Assembly (NCBI GenBank): GCA_001939145.1
Contig: LSRX01001157.1
Coordinates: 78,984-142,983 of the forward strand
Source: Symbiodinium microadriaticum
Lineage: Eukaryota; Sar; Dinophyceae; Suessiales; Symbiodiniaceae
Direction: 5' to 3'
Length of the DNA: 64,000 nt
This document shows positions 30,060-42,400 of the stretch, piece by piece. The notes beneath the pieces were generated by a model that ran no database searches, was not told the origin of the DNA, and worked only from the letters and a program-made list of their open reading frames with translations. Position 1 is the first letter of the stretch. Every line of letters starts with the position of its first letter. The translations under genes and the position numbers were made by a program.

Positions 30060-32880
30060 CTGAAGTTTACAGACACTTTCCCAGACGCTTTGGAGGCTTC
30101 TGGGAACAAGGGCGATGAAGCACGAGTGTGCCGCGGCGCCCAGTCTCAGATTCTCTCTTGTCTGATTCAGTCATTCTGACGTGTCAAGCTCCTTGGATCG
30201 TGTCACTGGCATGGCAATGGTGCAACCTGATGCAACCTACCCATTCCGGCACATTCATGCGATCCAACATCCAGTGTCAGGTGCCGAAAGTAGATAACTG
30301 GATCGGCTTCACGTTGGAACCGTCGTAACATTTCAGGGATGGAGCCTACAGCTCCAGAAGTCCTGGGACGGGATATTTTGTTGAAGGTGCACGGGGAAGC
30401 TTCCGCTGCTGTGGTTGCCTTGTGGCAGAAGCACAAAATGCTCAGTGCCTTCTTCCGACGAGCTCATGTCCCTTTCACACCTGCTTGAAATTACAAGCTT
30501 CTTCAGGCCGATATCCAAGCGCCCAGGGCTAGCAAAGACTCTGGATTCCATGGGATTCCATCATAAAGCGTTCTGTAGGTGAGTCGGCTTAGGTCGGCAT
30601 ACCGAATTTGCACGAGTCTGTGGCCGGTGCGAACCATGTCGTTTCAGTTCCAGCAGCAGGGCCCGCCAGGCCTCGCAAACACGACAGAAAAGACAGTGAC
30701 AGAAGCGGCAGAAGCTAGGTCTTTCAGGATCTTCCGTAGCCAAAATCTCATGCCCAGCACAGTTGCAGGCCTAGACCACGCATTGGAGGCCAGTGGAAGC
30801 AAGAGCGGGGACGTGCGTGTGTGTAGTGGAACGAAGTTTCAGCTTCTTTCCTCGCTTGTTGTGTCATTCTGACGTGTCAAGCTTCCGGAACAGTGGCAGT
30901 GGCGTGCCGGTGGTCCGAGATACTCACGGTCAGTGGTCCGGGGTCAGGTATTTGCACATGCAGGCAATCCTGCACCGAGAAGCCTGGCCACAGCTGAAAC
31001 CCGCTCCTCTGTTCGCCCCTCGACCGGCTTCCGCCAACTGAGCCATAGCGCCCTGCTTGTCAGAAGAGGCATTCGGCGCGGAGGACACATGAGCAGGACA
31101 ATGCTTTGCTTTCGCCATGCCGTTCAGTGGACGACGCTTGCTGCTTGCTGTGAGCACTCCGATTTAGTGTAGTATTAAGTTCTTGGTTTCACCGCCATGC
31201 CCACACAGTAGCGCATGCACGCGTTCCCGCACCAACGGGCTATATGGATGAAGCCAGGTCTGCTTGCAGGAGCTTTCTCGCAACAGAGTCACAATCACAG
31301 CCGCAGAAGCCGTGCTTCCGTCATGCATCAAACGAGTGTTTCGCCATGTCGGCGATCGCTTGTCGGAATGGGGGGGTGGGAGGTTAGCGAGCTCTTCTTG
31401 AAGCTTATACCCAAGCCCCAAGCAGAGGAAGACTCTGGAATCCATCGGATTCCATCATAAAGCGTTCTGTAGGTGAGTCGGCTTAGGTCGGCATACCGAC
31501 CGACCACGACCACGAGTCAGAATTCGCACGGGTCTGCGGCGTGTGCGAACCATGTTGTTTCAGTTCCAGCAGCAGGGCCCGCCAGGCCTCGCAAACACGA
31601 CAGAAAAGACAGCGACAGAAGCGGCAGAAGCTAGGTCTTTCAGGATCTTCCGTAGCCAACATCTCATGCCCAGCACAGACGCAGGCTTAGACCACGCATT
31701 GGAGGCCAGTGGAAGCAAGAGCGGGGACGTGCGTGTGTGTAGTGGAACGAAGTTTCAGCTTCTTTCCTCTCTTGTTGTGTCATTCTGACGTGTCAAGCTT
31801 CCCGAACAGTGGCAGTGGCGTGCCGATGGTCCGAGATACTCACAGTCAGTGGTCCGGGGTCAATCCTGCACCGAGAAGCCGGGCCGCGGCTGAAACCCGC
31901 CCCTCTGTTCGCCCCTCGACCGGCTTCCGCCAACTGAGCCTTAGCGCCCTGCTTGTCAGAAGAGGCATTCGGCGCGGAGGACACATGAGCAGGACAATGC
32001 TTTGCTTTCGCCATGCCGTTCAGTGGACGACGCTTGCTGCTTGCTGTGAGCACTCCGATTTAGTGTAGTATTAAGTTCTTGGTTTCACCGCCATGCCCAC
32101 ACAGTAGCGCATGCACGCGTTCCCGCACCAACGGGCTATATGGATGAAGCCAGGTCTGCTTGCAGGAGCTTTCTCGCAACAGAGTCACAATCACAGCCGC
32201 AGAAGCCGTGCTTCCGTCATGCATCAAACGAGTGTTTCGCCATGTCGGCGATCGCTTGTCGGAATGGGGGGGTGGGAGGTTAGCGAGCTCTTCTTGAAGC
32301 TTATACCCAAGCCCCAAGCAGAGGAAGACTCTGGAATCCATCGGATTCCATCATAAAGCTTTCTGTAGGTGAGTCGGCTTAGGTCGGCATACCGACCGAC
32401 CACGACCACGAGTCAGAATTCGCACGGGTCTGCGGCGTGTGCGAACCATGTTGTTTCAGTTCCAGCAGCAGGGCCCGCCAGGCCTCGCAAACACGACAGA
32501 AAAGACAGCGACAGAAGCGGCAGAAGCTAGGTCTTTCAGGATCTTCCGTAGCCAACATCTCATGCCCAGCACAGACGCAGGCTTAGACCACGCATTGGAG
32601 GCCAGTGGAAGCAAGAGCGGGGACGTGCGTGTGTGTAGTGGAACGAAGTTTCAGCTTCTTTCCTCTCTTGTTGTGTCATTCTGACGTGTCAAGCTTCCCG
32701 AACAGTGGCAGTGGCGTGCCGATGGTCCGAGATACTCACAGTCAGTGGTCCGGGGTCAATCCTGCACCGAGAAGCCGGGCCGCGGCTGAAACCCGCCCCT
32801 CTGTTCGCCCCTCGACCGGCTTCCGCCAACTGAGCCTTAGCGCCTTGCTTGTCAGAAGAGGCATTCGGCGCGGAGGACAC
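30060..32880. repeat. Tandem array, 896-bp period, three copies plus a degenerate one
   Basis: Copies begin at CCATCATAAAG: 30558, 31452 and 32348 (spacings 894 and 896). Copies 2 and 3 are almost identical over the roughly 530 bp that copy 3 retains, until divergence near 32880. The second half of copy 1 (about 30990-31451) is nearly identical to that of copy 2. Copy 1 has its own small indels near 30590 and 30950. A more diverged unit lies at about 30060-30557, sharing TCATTCTGACGTGTCAAGC and the junction sequence. This is recent unequal duplication on top of an older one. Confidence 0.9.
31543..31788 (+). CDS. Unrecognised 81-aa frame in the 896-bp repeat (also at 32439-32684)
   Basis: The frame encodes MRTMLFQFQQQGPPGLANTT, then ARSFRIFRSQHLMPSTDAGL and ends LLSSLVVSF. 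It is identical at 32439-32684 and present with a few changes in copy 1 (30579-30872). No motif is recognised. The short length and the equally open neighbouring frames make coding status doubtful; identity simply reflects recent duplication. Confidence 0.2.
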   Translation: MRTMLFQFQQQGPPGLANTTEKTATEAAEARSFRIFRSQHLMPSTDAGLDHALEASGSKSGDVRVCSGTKFQLLSSLVVSF

Positions 32881-32939
32881 GCGAGAGCGGGAATACACTA
32901 TCAGCAGCATGCTGTTTGTTTGAGGCCTTCCGATTAATG

Positions 32940-35900
32940 TTCAATTCTGGGTTTCACCGTCAGCCTTGCAAGAAGTAGCCCCGAGCAGAAACTCACCAGC
33001 GCGTGGCCGCCCTGCCTTCATCATCTCGTGTGCAGGCTTGCTGCTCCCTTGGCCCTCGTCAGGTCAGTCTGGTCGTAATCTTCGTCATTGAACCCTTAAC
33101 CCTATAGATTCCCGAAGCCCTGTGAACTCCATACACCTCGTGACAACCCTGCGGCAGCCAAAGGTCCGTTCCCTACCGGAGCCCAAAACGCGAAGATTCC
33201 TCCTGCTTGTTCTGTTAACTGCTGCTCAGACTTCGCAAGCAAGTCTCCTAAACGTTTGTTGCCTGGATCTTGAAACCAGTATCCCTGAGTGATTCAGTTC
33301 CGGAAAGACAGGAGCAGATTTTGTTGGGGTCGTCTCTGGGACCGTGCTAGCACACTCTCGCTCGCACTCGCATACTCGGACTCGCGACTTGCCTGACTGT
33401 GAGGAACCCCCTGCGAAAAAGTGGGCCAAGGGATCCAGTAAAGTCGCAATGCGGGATCTAGGACGAGGTGTCTCGACCACTTGCTTTGCCTGCACCTTGC
33501 CTTTTGAGCCTTACCGTCGATGTCGACAGGTGAAGATGCGAAGGTTCCCTTCCAACACTTGTGGGCTTGGTCATCGGTGGAAGTACAAGAAGTCCTACTC
33601 TTGAATCTGCTTCAACCCGGAACTCTTTAGGCAGTTTTCGTCGAAGCGATCAGACAAGTACCCCCACGTTGCAGAGGAGCTTTTACGGAAAGATGAGGGT
33701 GCCGTCAAGTTGACGAGCTTCACTTGGAGAGCTATGCAACAGACGTTGATGGTTCTGTGAAGTCTTTCAAGCTTTCGTTTTCCAATCTTGGATATGCCCA
33801 TGTTTGAACAGCTCTAAAGTCTAAAGACTGCTCCAAGCCCAGGGATTGAGGGCAGGCGGCCGCGGCGGCCGAAGGAGAAGTCCCTGGTCGCTTCTATGGA
33901 CTTCGGACCTGAGAGGCGGAGGATGAGATGCCGAAGGACTTCGCCAGAGCGGGCGTTGCTGTGCCATCTGCTTGTTTCTGGCTTCCCGTGTGCCTGATGC
34001 TGCCGATTCCTAAGCCGTGTGTCGGCTCCGAGCAATGCTTGAGCAACAGGACGATCGGTGGGACCTCTTTCATGCGGTGTTATGCACCTCGCGCGTGCAC
34101 ATGAGGTGACGCATGAGGACTATTCTGTGGTCGCTCCTGAGACTACCGGAAGTTGAAGTCCTGAGACGGAATGCAGACTCCTCTTCAGCACTTCAGACGT
34201 TCTCTGCTTCAGTTTTCCGTTGACCCGTGCTACTCCTTTGCACTTGAGGTTGCTCTTGGCGCGTCCTGATGAAGCATCGGGGTGCAGAAAGGCTAGGCTA
34301 CAGGCTGTGATACTCTGTTGCGTAGATGTTTTCCCATGTCATGGCCTACTGAATGCCCTAATAAGGGCCAAGAGGCCAAGTCCGTGGAACCTGCGCAAGC
34401 AGCGGCTGAAAGCGCGTCTGCATCTTCACGAAGATAGTGTGAAGAGGAGCCCATCTGTTTACTGATTCTGTGAAGGAACAGGCGAGATGGACCTATGTCT
34501 GCAGCTTCCCAGATCCCTTGACCCTGCGCTTGTCTCCAAAGCACTTAAAGCGGGAATTAGACAAGGTTGTGTGCTTCAGCAGAGCCCTGTTTGTCCAGCA
34601 TTCTTGCAGCTGCAGCAATGCATCGGTACTTGGTCATGGGCAGGGCACGACCTCGACCTACGACAACGAGTAGTCACGTAGCCTAGTCCTGTTTGATATT
34701 AGCTTGCTTACAGTAAGCCAGCCAAAGTCGGATCGACACTGCCTGCACTTTCTGGGCTATTCCTTGCTGCAGAGCGGGGTAAGCATGCCCGCCGTAAGAG
34801 CAGATGACTTGGACGTGGATAGCAGTCTCACCAAGGCATAATGCACGACTAGAAGCCCAGAGTCTGACGTCGCATCGTACACCCTATAAATGCCTATAAA
34901 GCTTAAACCGGAGTCCAGGATGAAGCTGCCGCAGATGGGCACAGGGAGCTGGTGCATTGGGAACAAGGATCCTCGGCTCCAAGGGACTGGGACCAGGGAC
35001 TCTGCCGTGACAGAGGCGGCGTAGACTCATCGATTGTGTGACCAGCGCAGGACGTCCTCTTTTCTCCCTGCTCGGGTAGATGGCTCAACCGACTGACTCC
35101 ACGGCACCAGCACTTGCAGCGTTCAATCGTTCAATGCTTCGCACCTGTTCGATTCCAGATCCAGCCGGGAAGGCAGCGTGTCGTGCCGGCTGGGCATGTC
35201 TGTATGACACACAACGCTGCGTGTCTTCCGTGGCGAGTGACAGCTTCCCCGGAGTATGATGCTTGCGATAACTCTGCAGTGTGGCCTGCAGCCTGGTGTT
35301 CACTGACAGCATGTGCAGCTGTTGTTCCGATGGGCGCCATGTTGACTTGGGAACAAGCTCGTGATATCTCTCGTGTGCCACACTGTCATCTGGTGGTCCT
35401 CTGCTGAAGACAGGCGAAAGGCGAAAGGCGATAGGCAATAGGTGACGGCAAGGCCAACGTCGAGCTGTGTAGCAGTTGGTCTACTGGCTTTGTGAGTTCA
35501 GATGTGCTCGTCGCCGCCCAAAGCCATGCCATGGGTTGACGGTTATGGGATGGTCGGGGTCTAGGGGGCCCGCCAATGTGCAGAGGAGTTCTGGCAGAGG
35601 CAAGAGCGGTCGGAAGCAGTTCGGATTGATTCAGGGCAGGAGTAATGTCATGTGAGCTCTTTGATTGTTGTAGCAGTAGGAGATTGGAGCTATTCCTGAG
35701 TGAAGCGGCGCTTTGCGAGGGCATCTTGGCCGGCGCTGGCTTGAACTCGTTGCGGGAAGAGTTGCCTCCAGCTTCGTGTTGTTGTGCTGCTTTCGAGGCG
35801 CAACTACATGCCACGTGCTCAAGCGCCCTACCGCCACTGACCCGAATGCTTTCCAGAGGAGCTCGTTGGTCTTAAAATGTCCTTGACCCGACGGTGTCCG

Positions 35901-36350
35901 ATAACAGCGGCCTTGATACAGCAGATGTGTTTCCAAGCACTCTCTTCGTCGAACAGAGGGCTGATCCTCTTAGGAAGCCCTCTCTCTCCGTAGGGGTGGT
36001 TGCGTGCGGTTGAAGACTGAGCCCCAGAAGTGGGTCACGGGCAGGGCATCTGATTTTCCAGAAATCCCGGCGCGTGGGTCAGGCCGACAGGGAGCAGACT
36101 GATCAGAACCCTAAGGGGTGCAGTACAAAAGCCAGGTCACAGAATGGATAAGCCCAAACCCCGTGCAAAAGAGCCACGAACAGCGAGCCGTGGTTCTTGC
36201 GTAGTGCCTCGTGATGGAAACTTACTGCTATTTCAGTGATGTGCTGAGGCGAACGCACTCCCAGTAAAGCCCTCCTGGTGTAAAAGATCCAAAGGCCGAC
36301 GCTGAGGGATGGGGTTCGCTCGTTGAGGAAGAGGACCATTGGCTTCCTGC
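32940..36350. other. No recognised gene
   Basis: Scattered frames under 150 codons on both strands, without family motifs. A short string near 34545 (ALKAGIRQGCVL) superficially resembles a reverse-transcriptase motif but has no supporting context. Confidence 0.4.
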
Positions 36351-36357
36351 ACTTGGC

Positions 36358-36473
36358 AGTTTAGGGCTTAGGGCTTATAGGGTTTAAAATTAGGGTTTCA
36401 GCACCTCCTTGTTAGGGTTTAGGGTTTATAGGGTATAGGGTTTAGGGTTTAGGGTTTAGGGTTTAGGGTGCCA
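36358..36473. repeat. Telomere-like (TTTAGGG) tract
   Basis: Near-perfect tandem GGGTTTA units (four in a row near 36440-36470) with neighbouring variants such as GGGCTTA. The G-rich strand is on the plus strand, opposite to the tract at 4385-4930. Confidence 0.9.
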
Positions 36474-36479
36474 GCGCCT

Positions 36480-39400
36480 CCTTCCGTCCACGTCCAACGA
36501 GCTGGCCCAAGGACCCGAAGCCTATAGGGCGTGGGGCTTCGACTCTCGATGGAGATAGGCTCCCCTGTGTTGTTGAAGCCTCCTCCCACATCGGGCATCT
36601 AAGATTCTCCTCGAACTGCATGGCTTGAGCCGAAGGGCCCTCCGACTTCTTTTCAGGGTCGTGTCGCAGGCCCTGGGCCGCCTGAGAGGCCTACCATGCG
36701 CAGCCTAAGTAAGTTTGGGCCTTGGGCCAAACGCCTTGTTGCTCCGTCTTGGTGTTTCGCACGGTGGTACCCGGTGGCGAACGCAACGTAGGAGCTACCC
36801 GCAGTAGAGGCCGCCTCCTTTGCCAGGGCATCGAGCTCCGTGAATTCAGCGCCTCAGATGTTCAGCGGAGGCATCAAGCTGCCTTCATTGCTGTTTTTTC
36901 ACGGCGGAAGGTGCGCCTTAGGGCTCGGAGATGTCGGGCTGCGCTCTTCGATTTCTGGAGTCTTGGCTTTTGGTCCAGGCCTCGGGCTGCAACTGCCCTA
37001 GGTCGGTTCCGAGCCTCGTTGCGACTCGGACCCTTTTGCCACTCTTAAGAAGTTGGTGTGTTGGGCATAGGAGAGGGGTGGGAGCACCAAGGCTGTCTGG
37101 CTAAGTGATTGTGCTGTCGTGATGGAATGCGCTCGTCGTAGCCCCCGGCTACAGGAACCCGAAGCAGCAAGTCTTTGGGATGCCGTCTCCATTCGAGCGC
37201 CATCGTTCTTGCACGTTTCTACGGGGGTTTCTCCCATTTGGATGAGGGGAAGATATCAGAATCCTGCATAGCTTTGAAGAACACTGGCGGGCGTGGCAGG
37301 CCATCAAGCCTCAAGAAAGCAGGCAGCGCATGTCTCTTGGTGGTTGTCGCCCTGCCACAGTGTTTCTATGGACTTCCTGGCCATACCTCTTCTCCATTTC
37401 TCCTGCCAAGGCTTTCGGTGCGCCTGTAGTCCCTCTTCCCAGAAATGCAAGGCGTCGGAGTGGGTTTCACTATGGCTGACACCATGCCAGCCTCATAGGA
37501 TCACAGAGGTCCATGCTTGCTTCGTGGAGCAGGATGATGCCTAGCAGTTTTTGCTCAATCTGCTTGCGACGGCGTTTTGCACAGCGTCCTGCGAGATATT
37601 GCTTATACACTGCAGGCAGGGTAAAGCAGCGGCATGCTCTCACGGCCCGCGCTGCTTGATTCAGAAGCACTCCATGAGCATGCAAAAAGTTTCTAAACAT
37701 GCCAAAGTTTATCTGCGGCTGCGCGCCTTTTCTGGTCTCCATTGGCGCTGCCGTTGCAACTGCAGAGGATGTTGAGGCCGTGGGCCTGCAGAGCGGGTCG
37801 ATCTTGGGGTTTGCATCGATTCTTCGGTGCTGGGCCTCGGGCCACCGGCGGCCGATGTCAGAGGGCTACGCGTTGACATGCTGACATGCTGCTTGCGGCA
37901 CACCGGGCTAGTCGCGCACGTGCTGGCAAAGCTGGACTGAGGTCTCTGCTTCGCACGTGAGAAGCTGTATGAGAGAGTGAAGGTGCGGCAGGTGCATCAG
38001 GCTGTCCTAACTCGCTGCCTCTGGAACCGTATGCCTGCCGCTCCTTGCACCTTCCATAGCAAAAGAAGGGGCCCTGTTGCTGCTGGATTCAGCCGCCGGC
38101 TGAAGCGTTTGCTTTTTCTTGTAAGTGCGCATTTGCAGCTGTGCCGGGAGCCCCCGCACTCTGTCGCGCAGCTGTACACAAAAAGGCCTCGTCGAGAGTC
38201 GCAGAGTCGCAGGCATCTATCGAAGGCATAAGGTAACCGCTGTCAAGCAGTCCTTGTATCTGCTTCGGACGGGCACCTTGTCCGCAGTCGTGCCACTGCT
38301 TGCAGTCTTGTGACACGGAAGCTCAAGAAAACTCAGAGGAACATCGTGGAGATCGGTTACCCCGAAAGTGGGAAAATAGGTCGGATCAGCAGCTCTTGCT
38401 GCTCCAGGCCTGCCGGGAACGGTGCCTGGCTCAATCAGGCGCGGCCTCTTTGGCACGGTGTTTGCGTTGCCCTTCTTGCCTGCCTGCAAGCACGGCTGGG
38501 ATCAACAAGTGCAAAGTCTGCACAGTGCAAAAGGCAGCGAGCAGGGCTGGGGCGGTTTTCTGCAGGCGGCTGGGGCGGAAGTTCCTGATCCTTTGGGCTT
38601 GACCTGAGAGCCTTGCACTCTGCAGTCTAGAGATGTCTCCTAGACGGACGAAGACATAAGAAGTTCATGCATGGGTTGACTTGGGGCCGAAGTCTCCCTG
38701 AACCGGGGCTAGGCCGAGGCTTGCAGGCTGTGGTGCTTGCAAGCCTACCTCTGGCTCGGCTCTTGGCTTAGCCAGTCGGATCTGGTGAGATCCTGTCGTT
38801 CTTCCGTTAGTGCAGGGTGGAGGCCGTGGAGGCCGTGCGGCTGTTTTGGTCACTGTGTGAAACGTCGGCAGGTGACCGTGATAGGCTCTCCGTTGGATCT
38901 TTGAGGGCCCTCGCTTCTCTGAAAAATTAATTCGCAAGCGCCTCGTGTGACCTTTTCAGTTCTCTGGCCTTCGAAGGCGCGTCGCCCGCAGGAGGGGAGA
39001 GAGAACCGGGTCTGAGAGGAGGTTGCAAGTTGCAAAGTTGAGGCAGCTCTTGAGCATCTTGCAGCGCCCAGATGAGCCGCGAGCTTTGAAGCAAAGCGAC
39101 CTGCATGACCTATAGTTGGCGTAAGCATGGCCTTTGTGTTCAGAGCCCGGGCCCCCGGGGAGAAGGAATGCAAGCGATTTCCGAAGCTGCCACAGCTCAC
39201 AAGGTGACGAGGCGAAGGCTGAGATCAGGTCGGACATAGCCGGATCGCGGAAAGGTGTCCTCTACGCAACAAAGCGAGCCACGACCGGCCGGCGGGTCGC
39301 GCTCTACGGACGCCGCCCTTCTGAATGGCCGATGTGGGAGCCTCCAGCACCTCCATCAGCCCAAAGTCTGCTGCTGCTCTTGCTCCTGCGGCAGCTTCCG

Positions 39401-42400
39401 CACGTCCGCGCCTTTCATGGTATCTTCGTGCCTACTCGGTGGCTATAGGGCCGAGGGCCAGGGGAAAGCAAAAGGATTCGAAGAAAGAGCCAGGCCAGGA
39501 GCCCTCTCAGTGGCCCGGCCCACTGCCTCAGGCTTGAGCTCTGCTTCTGAATTCTCGGGGGGCCCTTGAAAAAAGACGCAGTGGTTTAGGGTTTCCTATA
39601 ACTACAAAGAGTTTCTGGCAGCTTGGAGCTGTGTTCCGGTGGCATCCCATGGACTCCAGAGTTGGCTGTGAGTGGCTGGACCTCCCCGGATCTCAGCTGA
39701 AGAGCTTCAACTGAGAATCCGGCTGCCGTCGAGTTTGCCAGGCCTTATAAGGCCCCTTTGAGTCGTCCCTCTCCGCATTGCGGGCGCTGCTTCGGAGTCC
39801 ACCTGAAACCCGATGCGTCGACCGTGACCAGGCTGCACGGGTACCTGGGCCTTTCGCTCCCGACCTTGGCGTCTATCCCCGGGTGCTGTGCAGGGACGGG
39901 GAGCTCAGGTTACTTAAGGGGGCCAAGACGAAGAGATGTCAAGCAGCTCCGAAGTCGAGCTGCCTGAGGCAACTGCCGAAAGGACCGCAATTCCCCCCGG
40001 TTGCCATAGACTTCCGCAGGCGAGGCTCCTGCCGCAGCCGAAGCTTTGTGGATCTGACTTGCGCCATTCTGAGCCCCTGGAGATTTCACCCAGGGCTTCG
40101 AAGTCGACCCACGGCCCATCTTCTGGGTTTCAGAGTCTGGGATCTTAGTTCCCTGAACCCTTCTAGTCTCCAACTCCAGCCGCAGGACTCTTTGGGGTTT
40201 CTATAGGGATCTTAGATTTAAGAGATGTAGCGATCGCAGGGCAAGGGCCATGCAAGGGCCCAAAGACACCCTAAAGTACCCTAGAGCCCAGGGGAGAGAG
40301 GAGCTCAAGAGAGCAAAGACTCACCCTAAATCCTGGAGCCCTATAAACCCCACAAAAAACCTGACCACTGCTTGGCGCTGGCTCAAAGGGGCCCGAGTCT
40401 CCCTGCTGTGCTGCAGAACGAGCTCGGCTGAGGCTGCAGTGGCCCCATTTCGGGAGGACTCGGCGTTGCTTAGCGGCTTAGCGGAGCCCGGTTTCGTCCG
40501 ACTTTGAGGATACTTGAAGTTCCTTCGCCGCTTCTCCTTAAATTTATCGCTCAGAAGCGTTTGGCTTGTCAGCACGGCTGCTGGCAGATGAGAAACGTTG
40601 ATGTTGCAGGAGTCAGCACGGGCGAGCTTAAAAGCCATGCGGGGCGGATTTGGGCGCCGCCGGTGTATCTCGGGGCTGACAAGGTGGCTAGATCCCTCGC
40701 TCGGGCGACACTAGCAGATGCTGTGCGACTCCTCAGCATACGGCTTCGCTTATGCATTTCACAGATGCAAGTTACATCGCGGAAGCTCCAAGCAATTAGC
40801 ATCGCAGGCAACGGCAGGCGGCGACCACCTAAGGCTTACAACCTTAACTCAAGTCCTTCTTGGCCTTCCTATTGCCATCTCCCAGAAAGGAGTCGGTGAG
40901 GTAATCTCAAGGTTCTAAGGCAGATGTCAGCCCACTTAAGTCCCAAAGTCAGGTGCGTCGCACCGAGGCCGACTGGCGTTTTCGCGTGCAAAGACCATGA
41001 GAAGCAGACCATAACCCTAGCTAGGTCGAGCTTCGAGTTTCCAGCTTCAAGATCCGTCCTTGTCTGAGGAATCTAGGCCTCCAAGGGGAAGAGCCCGGCG
41101 ATGAAGCTTCAAGGATTCTGGTGCCCGTCTTGGTTCAACCCCTCTTGGATCTCCTGTAGACCAGCCTGTAGATACCTCGAGTAGATCTCTAAAGTGGTGC
41201 CAGCGGCCCATGAAGCAATCCCTCAGCAGAAAAAACGAGGCTTTTTGGCTTCAGCTCCTCCTTTTTTTGGGGGGCTCCTCCGTCATGACTGCCCTTTCAG
41301 CCTCGACAGGTCTCCTCTTTCCCGGGTTTTCTGGAGTGGATGTAGACTAGCACCACTTTCACGGGAAGACTGGGGTGGCCTGGAGGATGCCGAGCTCTTC
41401 CAAGCCAGGCCATCAGTTCCGGTCGCAAGGTTTTCGGAGCTTCGCTCGCGCTGGCGAGTCCGCCGAAGCTGTGCTGGCTCTGAGTGCGGGGTTGCGTTCT
41501 GCCTCGGCCTTGTCCGCTCGGCCAAGCACACTCTGACGGAGCCGCGCTGCCTTGCCGACGGAGACTTGGAGATCTTGACCATGCTTCATGGCGTGAGCTC
41601 CCCGAATCAGGCCGAGGTCTCGGTTCCTTTTGCCTTTCCTTGCGGTCCTTGCGTCTTCCAGCCCCAGCCGGCCAGGCTCAACGTGCAGTAGGACGGACCA
41701 CTTGGATTTCTCGACCTTGCCGTCAAATCTACCTGAGGGCCAGAGACTTTTGAAGCCATGGAGTGTGCCGGTGAGTCTGGGAATTCTGATCTTTCGGAGT
41801 TGAGCCGATTATGAGCCAACTTACAAGAGAAAGACACAGGCCGGGTGTGGCGCTGAGCCTCAGAAGGCCGAGGTTTCCCCTGAGGCCCAGGGCCGCAGCA
41901 GAGCTCCCTGAAGGCCTCTGGCTCGATAGCTTCGGACCTCGCAGCAGATGCGTGTTTCGCGTTTGGCTTTTTTGTTGCGAGAAAGAAGACCTCTTTTGTA
42001 TGCATGGCTTGTGCTTGAGATCGCAGAGCTCGGGAGTTTAGTCAGCAAGCGTCTTAGTTTCCGGGACTGCCAAAGATGCGCTGCTCGAGTTCCGATACGT
42101 TGCGATGATGATGCTCTCCTGAGCTGGCACTTGAAAACTCTGGAGGAGCCAAAGCAAGCCACCGTACCGGCAAGGTTGTCACAGAAACTGCGGCGTGCTG
42201 AAGCGTTCTGGGGCGCGGTTCACCTCAGACAGCAGCTGCAGCGGGCAGCGCCCCCGTCCCTGCGGCTCCTTCTCCGACGTCACATCAGGATTGCCACGGT
42301 TTCGAGTCTGTTTTTGCGAGAGGAAAGGAAGACGCCAGGGCCGAGATGGTGCAAGTCTCCCGCCTGCATTCTGGAGTCATATATGGAGTCACTGGCAGTC

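Noticed and set aside
34487-34681. ALKAGIRQGCVLQQSP resembling a reverse-transcriptase motif B
   Set aside because: No motif A, no xxDD box and no endonuclease or RNase H nearby in any frame; a short chance resemblance is more likely.
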